A DNA stretch of 64,000 nt from Cladocopium goreaui (GCA_947184155.2 CAMXCT020002768.1:544419-608418), one strand, 5' to 3'. Shown: positions 1-10,399, counted from the stretch's first letter. Made by a program: numbers and translations. Notes: generated by a model not told the origin, from the letters alone.

Positions 1-52
1 TTCCTCGGGTCGCAGGGCGGTCGCAGCGTTGCTGCTGGAGCCTGGGAGCCTG
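1..52 (+). CDS. Ankyrin-repeat exon, cut by window start
   Basis: Frame 2 reads GRRAVAALLLEPGSL, which fits the second helix and turn of an ankyrin repeat (compare the usual pattern GH..VV.LLLE.GA). A possible GT donor follows at 53. The exon begins outside the window or at the internal AG at 15. This is the first of about a dozen ankyrin-like islands on the plus strand over the next 13 kb, so it is probably part of the same gene. Confidence 0.5.
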
Positions 53-84
53 GTCTTTACAACCAGGGATCCATTTATCCATCT

Positions 85-165
85 GGAGAACCATAGGAAA
101 ACATAGGAAAACCATAAAAACCATAGGAAAACCATAAAAACCATAGGAAAACCATAGGAAAATGG
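85..165. repeat. Short tandem CCATAGGAAAA repeat
   Basis: Imperfect 11-17 base units of the type CCATAGGAAAA or CCATAAAAA are repeated about seven times. The long minus-strand reading frame across it is a product of the repeat and not a gene. Confidence 0.6.
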
Positions 166-414
166 TGATTTAATGAGAGTTGATTAGGTGGTTTAATGGG
201 ATTTTTCATGGGATTTACCCGGCCTGGTAAACATACAAAAAACTGATGGGAAAGATCCACCATTTTCTAGCTGGATAATTCCACTATATCTACCCTTTTC
301 AATATCTGGTTACCAGGAATACTGAAACATAATACCACTACAATAATCCAGCAAAATTGGGATGAAATCATGACGTAAATCATGAAAGTCTATAGGAATT
401 TCATGAGATAATGA

Positions 415-520
415 CTGGTTGGTGGTTTGGAACCATGGAATTTTATGACTTTCCCATCGTATTGGGAATAGTAACCCCAACTGACGAACTCATATTTTTC
501 AGAGGGATTGAAACCACCAC
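415..520. repeat. Family B inverted-repeat element, degenerate
   Basis: It starts CTGGTTGGTGGTTTGGAA and ends with a mirrored GAAACCACCA after a TTTTTCAGAGGG tract. The same layout recurs at 7384, 11500, 12371, 27700 and 48014. The right end is eroded. Confidence 0.55.
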
Positions 521-889
521 TACAATATTGTAATAGGAACTATGATTATTGTTCCAAGCAACCAATTGCTACAAAAATCAGCCATGATTATTGATGAATA
601 GCAATTAAACATAATTAAACTACAGATTTTTTTGTAAATGAACTAGCAATTACACAACAGGAACCAGTTAGATGAAAACGATATTTACAAACCATTCACC
701 AACTAGTATAATGATACATACATCATCATACAACCCATCGTATCAATATGATTCAATATGAACATGTATTCACCAAGCATATAAATGCATACATATATAT
801 ATATACACAGAAAAATTGTTCGTTATTTCATCATTTTCATCCATGGCTATCATAGCTATGTTACGGCTCCCGGTGCCCACCATGGCTAT
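521..889. other. AT-rich spacer with no recognisable feature
   Basis: I see only AT-rich sequence here, with a short TA microsatellite near 790-805. There are no exon-like GC islands and no complete inverted-repeat element. Confidence 0.5.
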
Positions 890-915
890 CCATGGCTCCC
901 GGTGCCACCATGCAG

Positions 916-1002
916 GGCTCGCACGGGGGACCTGATCCGCGCCGCGCTGCCGTCGGCGTCCTCGAAGTTGGCCTTCATCTACGCCGCGCGGGAGGCCGGG
1001 AG
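916..1002 (+). CDS. Exon-like island, possibly ankyrin related
   Basis: A GC-rich block follows an ATGCAG acceptor, and a GT lies at 1003. One frame reads GDLIRAALPSASSKLAFIYA and ends AAREAG, which loosely resembles the first helix of an ankyrin repeat. The base composition contrasts sharply with the AT-rich flanks. A second frame is also open, so the assignment is weak. Family A element 1040-1145 lies just downstream. Confidence 0.4.
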
Positions 1003-1039
1003 GTCCACCAGTGGGGTCCCGGGGATCTTCCGGTGGATT

Positions 1040-1145
1040 TACCCTCTGGTAAACTAACATAGCTATGGAAAGATCCACCATTTTTCATGGGAAAATCCAT
1101 TATAAATGGCCATTTTCAATAGTTATGTTGGTTTACCAGAGGGTA
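1040..1145. repeat. Family A palindromic MITE-like element
   Basis: Ends are TACCCTCTGGTAAACTAACA and the mirrored GTTTACCAGAGGGTA, enclosing about 80 bases that can fold back. It is in the forward orientation (ATGGGAAAATCC core). TA is present at both ends, compatible with a TA target duplication. Confidence 0.85.
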
Positions 1146-1494
1146 CCCCAATTAGATGAATCAATAGGCAGACCACAATTAGATGAATGGTATTAATGGG
1201 GATACCCCAGTTAGATGGCTGGAATATCCCCGATTGATGGATTACAAAAGTGGTCAGAAATCGCTTACCAGAGGGGCCATGGAGTCACTTAACTGATGAT
1301 CACCAATTGGTGATCATAACTGGCTCTAGTGGATTCTAGCCTTGTTCCTAACCAGTCGACCCATCCCATGTCCCATCGAAGCACCAACGCAGGAAAGCTG
1401 CTGGTTTCACAGATGTTATTGGTGCTCAATCCCCATGCAAAATGGGGTGATGGACACCACATTTTCGTGGGAGTGTATCCTTGGTCAAGCAATT

Positions 1495-1516
1495 TCCGCA
1501 GCCGTTTTGGCTCAAG
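1495..1516 (+). other. Relic dinoflagellate spliced leader (DinoSL)
   Basis: The stretch TCCGCAGCC followed by GTTTTGGCTCAAG equals the 22-base DinoSL (first base any of A, G, T) except for two transitions, T to C at leader position 5 and A to G at position 10. DinoSL is trans-spliced onto nuclear mRNAs of dinoflagellates. A genomic copy joined to coding sequence is the recognised mark of an mRNA that was reverse-transcribed and reinserted. Here it sits 54 bases upstream of a matching open frame. Confidence 0.85.
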
Positions 1517-1922
1517 ATTCCTTTTGCACCCCGCATTGTCGTGTTGAGCAACTTCCGTGCTTTCTATCGATGTTTCGAGTGTCTGTAGTTTTGGCAAGCG
1601 GTCACAGTGAAAGCACTTCAATTACGCGGTCCTCCAAAGTAGGGGACTTGAAGATTTTGGCCCAGATGTCGCTTCAATAAGGACTCCTGAGGCTTGTCAC
1701 CGCAGACGGGCACATTTTGGGCGACCCTTCTCGCTGGTGGATGCACAGCTTGAAGACCAAGACTGCCTCACTGCTGTTGCACTACAAGCAACGGTGGCAG
1801 GAACAAGAAAGATGTCTCGTGGGGCCTTCGCACTGTGGTGCTGTGGTGAAAGCAGGATAGTCACATGGGGCCACCCGGATGGTGGGGGTGACAGCTCTGC
1901 AGTATGGTGTCTATGGCTATGA
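1495..1922 (+). pseudogene. Retroposed, broken copy of a dinoflagellate RCC1-like repeat protein
   Basis: After the relic leader, an ATG at 1570 opens MFRVSVVLASGHSESTSITR, ending in SSKVGDLKILAQ..LQ at a TAA (1678-1680). The same frame continues past the stop as GLLRLVTADGHILGDPS. The family resemblance then moves to another frame (about 1737-1922), reading LEDQDCLTAVALQATVAGTR, GAFALWCCGESRIVTWG and GGDSSAV. I recognise this from memory as the family, very abundant in Symbiodinium, with a ubiquitin-like N-terminal segment followed by RCC1-like VTWGDP..GGDSSAVQDQL units. This copy therefore has one in-frame stop and one frameshift near 1716-1740. Resemblance stops at about 1901, inside the first RCC1-like unit, where a GTATGG could be a splice donor or a 3' truncation point. 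It is a dead fragment, or at best a first exon with errors. Confidence 0.8.
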
Positions 1923-2488
1923 CATGAGTTTCTTTACGTGTTCGATTTTATCAATTTGCGGGGCCTGCAAGGCCGTGATTTAAGTTTAGCGGACAAAGAG
2001 TGGGGGATTACCGTGATGTTAAGGAGGTAGAATGGAATATTATGGGTATGGGGATACATCTTTGCAATCCTTTGTAATTAAAGGCAACAAATTAGCAGGC
2101 AAGCCACCAAGTTTCGTAGGTATGTGAGGATATTCAATGATGTACCATGTTTATAATATATAGATGCAATGTACTAAACTAGACGTCCCTGGTGTCTCGT
2201 TTCTCTTGGACATACCCATGTTGGTATGGCTCAAAACCACGCCTACAAATTGAGCAACATTATATCTTGGCCCACAATTGGACATATATTGTATATTTGA
2301 AAAATATGTGCTATTGAAAACAATTTGATCCATATCCAATATTATATATGGTCCTAATTAATATGATATTTAAAACAAATTGTATCTTAGGTTTGTGATT
2401 AAATATGGATCAAAATATGGATGGAAACTGTTCGGTATGAATCAGTCAATATGAGATGAATAGGTCCCCTTGACTCAGCTCAGTCCAG
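1923..2488. other. Spacer, no feature seen
   Basis: The sequence is AT-rich with no GC island, no complete inverted-repeat element and no tandem repeat. It lies 3' of the retroposed fragment. I see no poly(A) tract that would mark a retrocopy end. Confidence 0.4.
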
Positions 2489-2511
2489 AAGTGGCGAAGG
2501 AACATTACCCT
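2489..2511 (+). CDS. Very short exon-like island
   Basis: It lies after CTCAGTCCAG. The frame reads PEVAKEHYPAEIKHGN across and beyond it. No clear GT donor is seen; a GC donor at 2512 is possible. Weak call based on acceptor and peptide character only. Confidence 0.25.
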
Positions 2512-2552
2512 GCGGAAATCAAACATGGCAATAGAAATCAGCTATTTATAGA

Positions 2553-2657
2553 TACCCTCTGGTTATTTAACATAGCCATGGAAAATGGCCCATTCATAGA
2601 TGTTTTACCTATTCAGAATTGGGATTTTCTATAGCTACGTTAAATAACCAGAGGGTA
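2553..2657. repeat. Family A element, GGTTATTTAAC subfamily
   Basis: Ends are TACCCTCTGGTTATTTAACA and the mirror GTTAAATAACCAGAGGGTA. It closely resembles the copy at 52533-52637 in length and interior (TGGCCCATT.ATAGATG), defining a subfamily. Confidence 0.85.
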
Positions 2658-3248
2658 ATTGTCCCGGTGCCATTGAAATGTCCAAATTTCGTGCGGATTT
2701 TTCAAGGGACAGACCGATCCTCCCAGAAACCATGGTTTTTTCCAGGCGATAAGACCACATTTTTGGCACCATACAATGGGGGTGTGTTGCCGATGAACGG
2801 GATGAATTACGACAAAAAAAACGACTACAACATGTCTTGTTGGGGGCCCTGATGGTTAATCACCCAAAACACACTTTGAAAGCGGGCGTATGCCCTCAAG
2901 ATTGCATTTGGCTGGGTACATCATGTCGCGACCCCTTTGGACCTCACCATAGATTGGGGAAATCATCAAATGGCCTTACATCTGAGCTGGGAAATATGCC
3001 GATTCTCCTAGATCCACTGATCCAATGCTGCAGTTGCGACAATTTATATTGGTTTCCTACTTTCTCTTTGTTAAATCACTTTATTTGTGTGTTTGTCTTC
3101 AAATCAAACAAATTTCCACATATTCATCGAAAATCAAATCACAGAATGCGAACGATTCAACCAATATCAACCAATATCAACCACCTTTGACATTTAATCA
3201 GCCTGATTTTTGGTTGGTGATGTGTTTTTTGCCCAAAAAATCCATCAG

Positions 3249-3305
3249 GGAAGCCGCGAGTGCGTCTCTTCGCTGCTGCTGACCTCTGGCGGGTTGCTGA
3301 CCCAG
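3249..3305 (+). CDS. Ankyrin-repeat exon
   Basis: It starts after ATCAG. Phase 0 reads GSRECVSSLLLTSGGLLTQ, matching the second helix and loop of an ankyrin repeat (GH.ECV.LLL..GA.L). The end is set at a possible GC donor (3306), or 10 bases later at GTCCGG. The other two frames give arginine-rich or stop-containing peptides, so this frame is preferred. Confidence 0.6.
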
Positions 3306-3352
3306 GCTGTGGGTCCGGGATGGTTAAGAACACATGAGGGGTTTCATACATG

Positions 3353-3436
3353 GGGGTACCCAAAATGGATGGTTTATAATGGTAAATCCTATTAAAATGG
3401 ATGATTTAGGGGTACCCCTATTTTAGGAAACCTCCA
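3353..3436. repeat. Family D element (GGTACCC / ATGGATGGTTTA)
   Basis: It contains GGGGTACCCAAAATGGATGG and a mirrored ATGGATGATTTAGGGGTACC, followed by TTTTAGGAAACCTCC. Relatives lie at 33050, 41125, 42986 and 55728. Confidence 0.5.
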
Positions 3437-4222
3437 CATGTTACAGAAATATGAAGTAATGTGGGTAAAACAATGCCATAAACCACCCCTTTTTTTGATG
3501 GTTTATACAAGTTTCTACCACCAACCACATTAATATCGCACATTAACAGAATCTGCCCCTGGACCTTGGATTTTGAGCCATTCCCATGTAGGTCCGGGAT
3601 AATGGAGATTGATATTGGAGGATATCACCGACTATAAATGGGGGTCTAAGCGAGAATTTCTTGATTGGAGATTGATATTGGGGATATCAACCAAACTTGA
3701 TATGCTATATGAAACATTGGTTGTTTGGGGGTTGTGCTCGCCATTTTCAGACACACCCATATGGGAAAATTCAGCAACAACCACAATATAGCCTTATAGT
3801 GTGGTTAGAACAAGTTGATACCAACAAATATGGGGGAACGGGTGAGATGACTTTGAATCCGGTGTTGGCATTATATCTATCTTAGAAATCACTTTTATCT
3901 GACACCGCCTCTGGATGAGGAGTGCAATTGCAGGGCAACATTGAGAAACAACCGAGATTTAGGAATTAGCCGCCTTTGACCAGGCATACTTATCATACTT
4001 ATCCAAGCTGAGGCTCTATCAGCGATTACAAGCCATCTGTTTCTTCTGGAGTTGTGCAGCAACCGGAGGCTCAACCATGCTCAACCAGTCAAACCCTTCA
4101 GATGCTTCTATAGGAAATCAATGGAAATCATTGAGATCCCCGGCTTTGCCGCTTACCAACTACAGACCCGGGATGGCTTTTTTGACACCAACTTCTGGTA
4201 GAACCAGCTCATTTGTTTGCAG
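3437..4222. other. Intron or spacer, no element identified
   Basis: No recognisable repeat family or exon is seen. A short direct duplication, GATTGATATTGG, occurs at 3608 and 3670. The sequence is otherwise unremarkable and moderately AT-rich. Confidence 0.4.
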
Positions 4223-4297
4223 GTGGATGATGCGTCCTGGGACGACGAGGTTGGAAGAGTGGTGTGGAAAGCGCATGGAGAATATGACTACCCAATG
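4223..4297 (+). CDS. Acidic exon, unassigned
   Basis: A textbook acceptor (TTTGTTTGCAG) precedes a phase-0, 25-codon block reading VDDASWDDEVGRVVWKAHGE then YDYPM. It ends at a GTATCA donor at 4298. It lies between two ankyrin exons, so it may encode a spacer of the same protein. No domain is recognised. Confidence 0.65.
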
Positions 4298-4304
4298 GTA
4301 TCAT

Positions 4305-4412
4305 GTATACATATATATATATATATGTATATAATTATATATATATAATTATATGTATATTTATATAGATATATAATTATATATACATATATAATCATAT
4401 GTATATATGGAA
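4305..4412. repeat. TA-rich microsatellite
   Basis: Nearly pure alternation of A and T with interspersed ATGTATAT and ATAATTATAT units. Confidence 0.7.
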
Positions 4413-4851
4413 ATGTTCAAGTGGTGACCTTCAGATGGAATCATTCCATCAAGAAAATTTATGGATTTTCGAGCAACATAGCATCTATGCCACAGCCAGA
4501 GTTTCTTCCAACAGAGAAATGGGTATGGGTCAAAATTAGGTACCCCAATAATTGGATGGTGAATAATGTGAATACTCAACTAGACATTCACATTTGTGGT
4601 CCCACATCGGTCTTCCATTTTGACCCACATCCAAATGAGATCAGGAGAAATAGCGGAGAAGCACGAATTATCCAAGTCTTTGAACATCATATAAGATGAC
4701 AACGGGAATGGAAGCACTGAGAGGGGGGTTCAACCGCCGATGATCGGGAGACTGACCAAGAAATCATGTTCTCTTTTTCCCCAACTGTCTGAATCTGCCA
4801 GTTCTACTTTCTTAAGAAACAATGTTCTCTTAACCCCCCTGGTATATTTCG

Positions 4852-4963
4852 TACCCTCTGGTAATTTAACATAGCTATCAAAAATGGCCATTGAAATAGT
4901 GAGTTTTCCCATTAAACATGGTGGATCTTTCCATAGTTTTCTGTAAACGTTTACCAGAGGGTA
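4852..4963. repeat. Family A element, reverse orientation
   Basis: Ends are TACCCTCTGGTAATTTAACA and CGTTTACCAGAGGGTA. The core GTGAGTTTTCCCATTAAA is the reverse complement of the forward copies. Confidence 0.85.
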
Positions 4964-5100
4964 AATCCCATGAAAAATCCCATTAAACCACCATAAAGCC
5001 TCATTAAATCACCATTTTCCTATGGTTTTCCTATGGTTTTCATGCCATTTTTGGGAAACCATGGCCATTTGGGAAACCGGTAGATTCAACCGACGCCCAG

Positions 5101-5220
5101 GACCTGGCCCTCTGCAGCCTGAAGGACGCCGAGAACGCGCCCCGCGGCTCGGCGCTGCACGGCGCCGCGCTGAACGGCCACAGCGAGGTGCTCGTGGCGT
5201 TGCTGGCGTTGCGCCAGCTG
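5101..5220 (+). CDS. Ankyrin-repeat exon, the clearest full unit
   Basis: Exactly 40 codons in phase 0 lie between a CGCCCAG acceptor and a GTGATG donor. It reads DLALCSLKDAENAPRGSALH, then GAALNGHSEVLVALLALRQL. SALHGAALNGHSEVLVALL is the ankyrin consensus TPLH.AA..GH.EVV.LLL with only small changes. GC content is far above the flanking introns. The minus-strand open frames here are shadows of this exon. Confidence 0.85.
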
Positions 5221-5714
5221 GTGATGTTCGTGTGGTGAAAACCAGGAGGTTCTGAAAAAACAACCTGTTGATGGATAACCCATCCTATTGTTGTTGGTTA
5301 TTCCTCCTATAAAAACCCATCTTATTGTTGTAGGTGATGATAGGATAACCCATGATAAACCATTGTTGTTGGTTAACCCATTCTATTCTAATTCTATTCC
5401 CATTGTATCTCAGGTTCTGTTTTTTCTACGGAGAAATTCACATGGACTTCACCAACGATGGGATTTATCGGGATAGCAATGGCAACCCTCCGCTAGGAAA
5501 TCACAGGAAATCATGTCGCAGCTATGGAGAATCACCTATATTTTCAATGGGTAAATCATGACGTTACTGTATAAATGTTTGAGAGTCCTCATGAATTACT
5601 TATACCTTCAGGCTTTTTGTTGGCTATGGGGATGGATCAAAACCTATTTGATGGGGATCAAACCTGGGATATTTCATCAATGGTATATAACCAACACTAA
5701 GATTTTGAGGGATT

Positions 5715-5818
5715 TACCCTCTGGTAAACTAACATAACTATGGAAAATCACCATTTTTCATGGGAAAACTCACTATAAATGGCCATTTTCAATAGCTATG
5801 TTAAATTACCAGAGGGTA
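5715..5818. repeat. Family A element, forward orientation
   Basis: Complete 104-base copy with both TACCCTCTGG ends and the TTCATGGGAAAACTCACTAT core. Confidence 0.9.
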
Positions 5819-6367
5819 TAGTTTATCCATGGCCATATCCACTAGAATTCGTGGGATATGGCCATGGAGACAAACATCTGGCCAAAAATCCAACCGCTAT
5901 GAGAGGATGTGAAGAAAAGGGTAACAGGCGTTTGACGCAGCTAGGCCGCCATTTGTTTCCATGATAGTTTCAATAAGTTATGGAGATGTGCAGTGACTAT
6001 TGTATATCTAGATCTATTTGTACATGTCTATGACTATGTCTGTATCTATGTCTATGTGTGGATGGATTATATGATATGTTGATACATGCATTTTGTGTTA
6101 TATATTAATTGTGTTTAAACCCACACACCAATATACTGTAATGTATATATACATATAGAATCATATAGACACATAACAATCAACCATTCAATGTCATATT
6201 CAATCAACCTTAAGCAATCAACCAGCACTACCTCAAAAGTGCGCGTCCCATCTCATTGTACCATTTGGTTGAAAACGGTGTCCAAAACCCATGGTTTATG
6301 ATCATAATCTCCAATAAGGTAGTAGAGAAGTCCCAACAAATTCACCAAAGAAATGAATCAAACAGGG
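5819..6367. other. Intron sequence with TATG-rich tract
   Basis: Contains a CTATGTCTATG-type microsatellite at about 6028-6060 and AT-rich sequence after it. A 5850-5960 open stretch (GDKHLAKNPTAMRGCEEKGN) was noted, but it lacks a convincing acceptor and donor. Confidence 0.35.
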
Positions 6368-6480
6368 TACCCTCTGGTAAATAAACAGTTGGACCCTGAT
6401 TTCATCACCCATTTTTAATGGTTTCAGTAGTCTTCCAACCCCGATGACTGCCAGGGTCTATGTTAATTTACCAGAGGGCA
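6368..6480. repeat. Family C element (hybrid of family A ends)
   Basis: Outer ends are family A-like (TACCCTCTGGTAA, TTTACCAGAGGGC). The interior is different: TTGGACCCTGA on the left mirrored by CAGGGTC on the right, with CTTCCAACCCCGATGACTG. Further copies lie at 10789-10899 and 26705-26802. Confidence 0.8.
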
Positions 6481-6608
6481 AATCAATCAATGGATTGGTT
6501 TAAGGGAAAATTTACAGGAAAGCCCCATAATCCATGGGAAATCTATGGTGTCCTGTAGATTTTCCCAACAAAACCAATCCATTGAATCAAACAGGGTATA
6601 ACTTCATA

Positions 6609-6715
6609 TACCCTCTGGTAAACTAACATAACTATGGAAAATCACCATGTTCAATGGGTAAATCCACTATTTCTATGGCCATTTTCAATAGCTATTTTGA
6701 CATAACCAGAGGGTA
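6609..6715. repeat. Family A element, forward orientation
   Basis: Left end TACCCTCTGGTAAACTAACA. The right end has the ATTTTGACATAACCAGAGGG variant also found at 8421, 19409 and 58403. Confidence 0.85.
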
Positions 6716-6729
6716 ACTTCATGGCACAG

Positions 6730-6789
6730 GTGGTTCAGAAGCTCATCGACTGGGGCGCGGATGTGAACCAGATGCGCTTTGATACCGAC
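6730..6789 (+). CDS. Ankyrin-repeat exon
   Basis: It starts right after GGCACAG and gives 20 codons in phase 0: VVQKLIDWGADVNQMRFDTD. The string VV.KLID.GADVN is the end of one ankyrin helix plus the beta-hairpin. The donor is GTTGGA at 6790. It lies only 14 bases after a family A element, so that element sits within the 3' end of the intron. Confidence 0.8.
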
Positions 6790-6838
6790 GTTGGATGCTG
6801 AGAGAACGTCTGGTCTGCCTTGGTTGAATGGGGATTGA

Positions 6839-6942
6839 TACCCTCTGGTAATCCAACATAGCTATTGAAAATCACCATTTTTAATGGGAAAATCCACTAT
6901 TAATGGTCATTTTCAATAGCTACGTTAAATTACCAGAGGGTA
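6839..6942. repeat. Family A element, forward orientation
   Basis: Complete copy 49 bases downstream of the ankyrin exon. Two family A copies therefore bracket a 60-base exon within 335 bases. Confidence 0.9.
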
Positions 6943-7383
6943 AACCATAGGCAAACCATAGGCAAACCAACGAGTAGTTCATGAGGCGAAGAACCGGGGT
7001 ACTGTATACATTTTTACTGGAAAAGTCATCTGAAAAACTCGGACACATATCCAAAACGGTGACTAAATGGATGATCAATGGGCTGGGGTAAATGGCAGGG
7101 TCAATGGCTGAATGGTTGACCTTGTTTAGCTACACATGATGGATTTTGTTGTTTTCTAAGAACCAATGGTTTTAGATTGTCTGTCTAACTAAGGTTGGCA
7201 ATGGAAGCTGAACAAATACTGTAGATGTTTGTGAAACTCGCAGGTATTGAATTGAATGGTATAGCCGCATAGCCGCTGCTAGTGGCATCCCTGTTGAGAT
7301 GGCCTACATGACTGGTACCTATTGCAGCACTCGCAAATCCCCGAAGAAAATGGAGATTTATAGCTGGGAACACCAACTATACA
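6943..7383. other. Intron, weak exon-like stretch inside
   Basis: Around 7268-7310 a frame reads AAASGIPVEMAYMTG after a CATAG acceptor. This is reminiscent of an ankyrin helix but too short and boundary-poor to call. Otherwise no feature. Confidence 0.3.
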
Positions 7384-7481
7384 CTGGTTGGTGGTTTGGA
7401 ACATTTTTTATTTTCCATAATATATGGGATAATCCTTCCCATTGACTAATATTTTTCAAGATTGTTAAAACCACCAACCAG
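7384..7481. repeat. Family B inverted-repeat element
   Basis: Ends are CTGGTTGGTGGTTTGGAACA and the mirror AAAACCACCAACCAG. The interior is TATATGGGATAATCCTTCCC and ATATTTTTCAAGA. Confidence 0.85.
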
Positions 7482-8324
7482 TACATGCTGATTTTTCCAG
7501 CAAACCATGTTTAATAACACCCGAGGTTACATGGTGACTGGACAAGAAGATCCTCTTGCCAGATATTTCGGAGAAGCTCTCTGCTATTTAAGTTCTCTTG
7601 CCAGATCCAGTAAAACCAAGGCTCCGTGCCAGATCCAATCCCCAAACATGAGGTTATGGAAATTACCAGAGGGTATATCCCCATATATCATCATAATATC
7701 AGAATTCATCATAATAATCACCATTAATCAACATTAATTCTCAGGTATCAACCAGTTAGCTATGTTAGTAATTTAAAACTTGTATCTTCTGGTGCCAGAA
7801 CATGTGGGCTGTGGGAATTTCTCCGACTCGCCGACTTTCGGAATTCCCCAGCTGTTACCCATCAGACCAACCTCATGGCGCAAAGTTTGCGCCAAAGGTT
7901 GTCACTCTAGTTATCTGATGTGGCAATGTAAACATCCCTCCACTGCAATGTCATCACCTTTTTTTATATGTTGAGGGATGTAAACATTACTGTATATAAT
8001 CACTTTTTTTAAATGTGATATTATGTGATTATATAAATTGCCCCATTAGATCAATTAGATCCACTAGGCCACTAGCCCCATTATATGGTGTATGCCCCCT
8101 TTCACGGCCAGTTCGGGAATACGATGATCCAATGGATTTTTCGGTGTGTTCCCTTTTAATTTTATTTTTTTTTCAACGAAAGCCATGTTGGTTTTCAGAT
8201 CCCCAAGATCCCCAAGATCAATCCCCGAAAGCCAGTCTTGGTGAAACACCATGAGGAGAACCACTCTTTTTGTCTTGCTTATATAGATGACCATTGACTC
8301 AGATCCAAATCTTCAGATCCTGGT
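7482..8324. other. Intron or spacer without a confident feature
   Basis: A solitary family A right end (TTACCAGAGGGTATA) survives at about 7661-7676. CTTGCCAGAT/GTGCCAGATC fragments recur at 7555-7640. I see no convincing exon. Confidence 0.35.
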
Positions 8325-8421
8325 TACCCTCTGGTAAACTAACATAACTACCATTTTTCATGGGAAAACTCACTATTTCTACGGCCATTTTCAATAGCTA
8401 TTTTGACATAACCAGAGGGTA
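8325..8421. repeat. Family A element, shortened left arm
   Basis: It begins TACCCTCTGGTAAACTAACA and ends CATAACCAGAGGGTA, but lacks about 8 bases of the left arm (ACTACCATTTTTC instead of ACTATGGAAAATCACCATTTTTC). Confidence 0.8.
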
Positions 8422-8720
8422 TATGTCCCATGAAAATATCCCATCCCCAGGTTTGTTGGCCCAAGCCTCCATTTATCGCAACGCTGAAATCAATCACTGG
8501 TGTTTTCCCTCTGCGATGAAAAAAACATGGCTTGCTGGAATTCATGTGTCATTGATATAGTCATTTATGTTTGTGTTTTTTCCATTCAAACCTCCATTCA
8601 TAGGAAAAATCCGCTATAGAGATTGTCATATAGGGACATCATCCATAGATAGGTGAATTGTCGCATCATTTTCCCATCATTGTCCAATTACAACCTCCAT
8701 TTTCATAAGGCATTTTCCAG

Positions 8721-8805
8721 GCGGCCAAAGGTTGACCTGCCACGTTGTCGAGGCTACGGCCCTGATCTTGGCTGCACAGAAAGGCTGGTTGGAGGCGCAA
8801 ATTTT
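8721..8805 (+). CDS. Ankyrin-repeat exon
   Basis: It follows CATTTTCCAG. The frame reads GQRLTCHVVEATALILAAQK, then GWLEAQILF. TALILAAQKGWLEAQILF fits T.L..AA..GHLE.VQ.L. A GT donor at 8806 leaves a split codon. The other two frames hit stops or are proline/arginine-rich. Confidence 0.75.
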
Positions 8806-9605
8806 GTTTGGGTGGTTTAGCCATGAAAAAGGCCGGTTTCACCATCGAAAATGATGATTTAATGGAATTTAATGGAATAAATATGGTTTAACTATATGGG
8901 TATGGATCAATACCTATTAATACCATTTTTAGGGGGATGAACATCCATTTACCAGCTATTTTGATGTTCACCAGGGGTACAAGGTTTTGACACACTGCCA
9001 TATATTTAACTGGTTTAACCATCGAAAATGATGAGGTGATCGATGATTTTTGCTGGAATTGTTCATGGGATAAATATACTGTAATGGCCCAATGTTAAGA
9101 AATGGAGATATCATCGGAATAGGAAACACTATGATGGGAGAATATTATGGGCATATTCCAGGAATGACATGGAAATATCATGGGATTCACCATCTGGTAA
9201 TTTGTTACATAGCTATGGAAAATCACATGTTTGTTCAATATATGTATGAGGTACCCGTTCAACGAACTAAATGACCATGTTCAATAGCCTAGGATCTGCC
9301 TGGATTTGATGATGATGATTTGGTTTATTTTCAAAACCGGGAAATCCATGGAAATCCACTACTTCAGGAAACTGTTTTGGGCATATTCTGGATTTGTTTG
9401 TGGCTTCCTTAAGCAAATAAAGGATGTCTATCGTAGATATATCTATAAAGGATGTTAAATGGGCAATCTAGAAGTGGGGGCACCGAAAAATTCTTGGTGT
9501 AGTTCATGGGCCTATGTCACAACGAGCCACACAGGTTTACAAAAAATCTGGAGGTGAACGGAGGAGCTACGAATTGAGTTTCTCAAAACCACATGACAGT
9601 TATAA
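8806..9605. other. Intron with family A fragments
   Basis: A partial family A arm (CATCTGGTAATTTGTTACATAG) lies at 9189-9235 without its partner. No exon is recognised. Confidence 0.4.
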
Positions 9606-9709
9606 TATCCTCTGGTAATTTAACATAGCTATTGAAAATGGCCATTTATAGTGGATTTTCCCATTAAAAATGGTGATTTTCCATAGCTATGTTAATTTAC
9701 CAGAGGGTA
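9606..9709. repeat. Family A element, reverse orientation
   Basis: The left end is slightly decayed (TATCCTCTGGTAATTTAACA). The right end GTTAATTTACCAGAGGGTA is intact. Confidence 0.85.
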
Positions 9710-9901
9710 CCTTACGATAACGTATAGACACAACATAATACCAATACTATATGTGATTCAAATATACAATAGACCAACACAAACGAGGAAGGAAGCATTA
9801 TTTAAATGGATTGAATTGGCAATCATTGGGTATAAACCATCAAACATGGAGAATGGATTGGCTTAGGAATCGCTTGGTGGCTTGATGTGGTGATCCAGCA
9901 G

Positions 9902-9953
9902 GGGTAAGTTTGGCGCCTCCCCTTTGAGCATTGCTTGGGCAAATGAAGATTTG
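9902..9953 (+). CDS. Ankyrin-repeat exon
   Basis: After a CCAGCAG acceptor the frame reads GKFGASPLSIAWANEDL, equivalent to the D..G.TPL..A...GHL start of an ankyrin repeat. No GT donor occurs nearby, so a GA or GC donor, which dinoflagellates tolerate, may be used; the end is approximate. Confidence 0.6.
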
Positions 9954-10259
9954 AATACCAAGATCAACCACAACAGCTATAACATTAACATGGATTTACA
10001 TGGATTAACCATGTATACACTGTATACAGTGTAAATTATCATATTTCCTTAATCCGAAACAAGGCTCTTTTGGCCATTTGGGGGTTGATTCCCCTCATGA
10101 TACCCAGATAATTAGATATATATATATGTATACATAATTATATTATAGCATATATATATATATATATTTAATTTTATATAATATATAGTTATATATTTCT
10201 ATTGTACATATGTTTTTGTTGCTTCCCAATGTTTCTCCCTATCGATTTTGGGGTCTTAG

Positions 10260-10315
10260 AAAAGGTGGTCTCCATCCTTCTGGAAAACGGAGCCGAGATT
10301 GAGGCGCGATCGGTG
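10260..10315 (+). CDS. Ankyrin-repeat exon
   Basis: It follows GGGTCTTAG. The frame reads KVVSILLENGAEIEARSV, a close match to the VV.LLLE.GA.I.A segment of ankyrin repeats. The donor is either GTGGTG at 10313 or GTGACC at 10316. Confidence 0.75.
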
Positions 10316-10399
10316 GTGACCCCGGGAGGGGTTCCAAGGCGCCGAAATCATGGCGCCTCAAAAAATCACATCATGTTCACCACCTAAAAACATAGTGAC

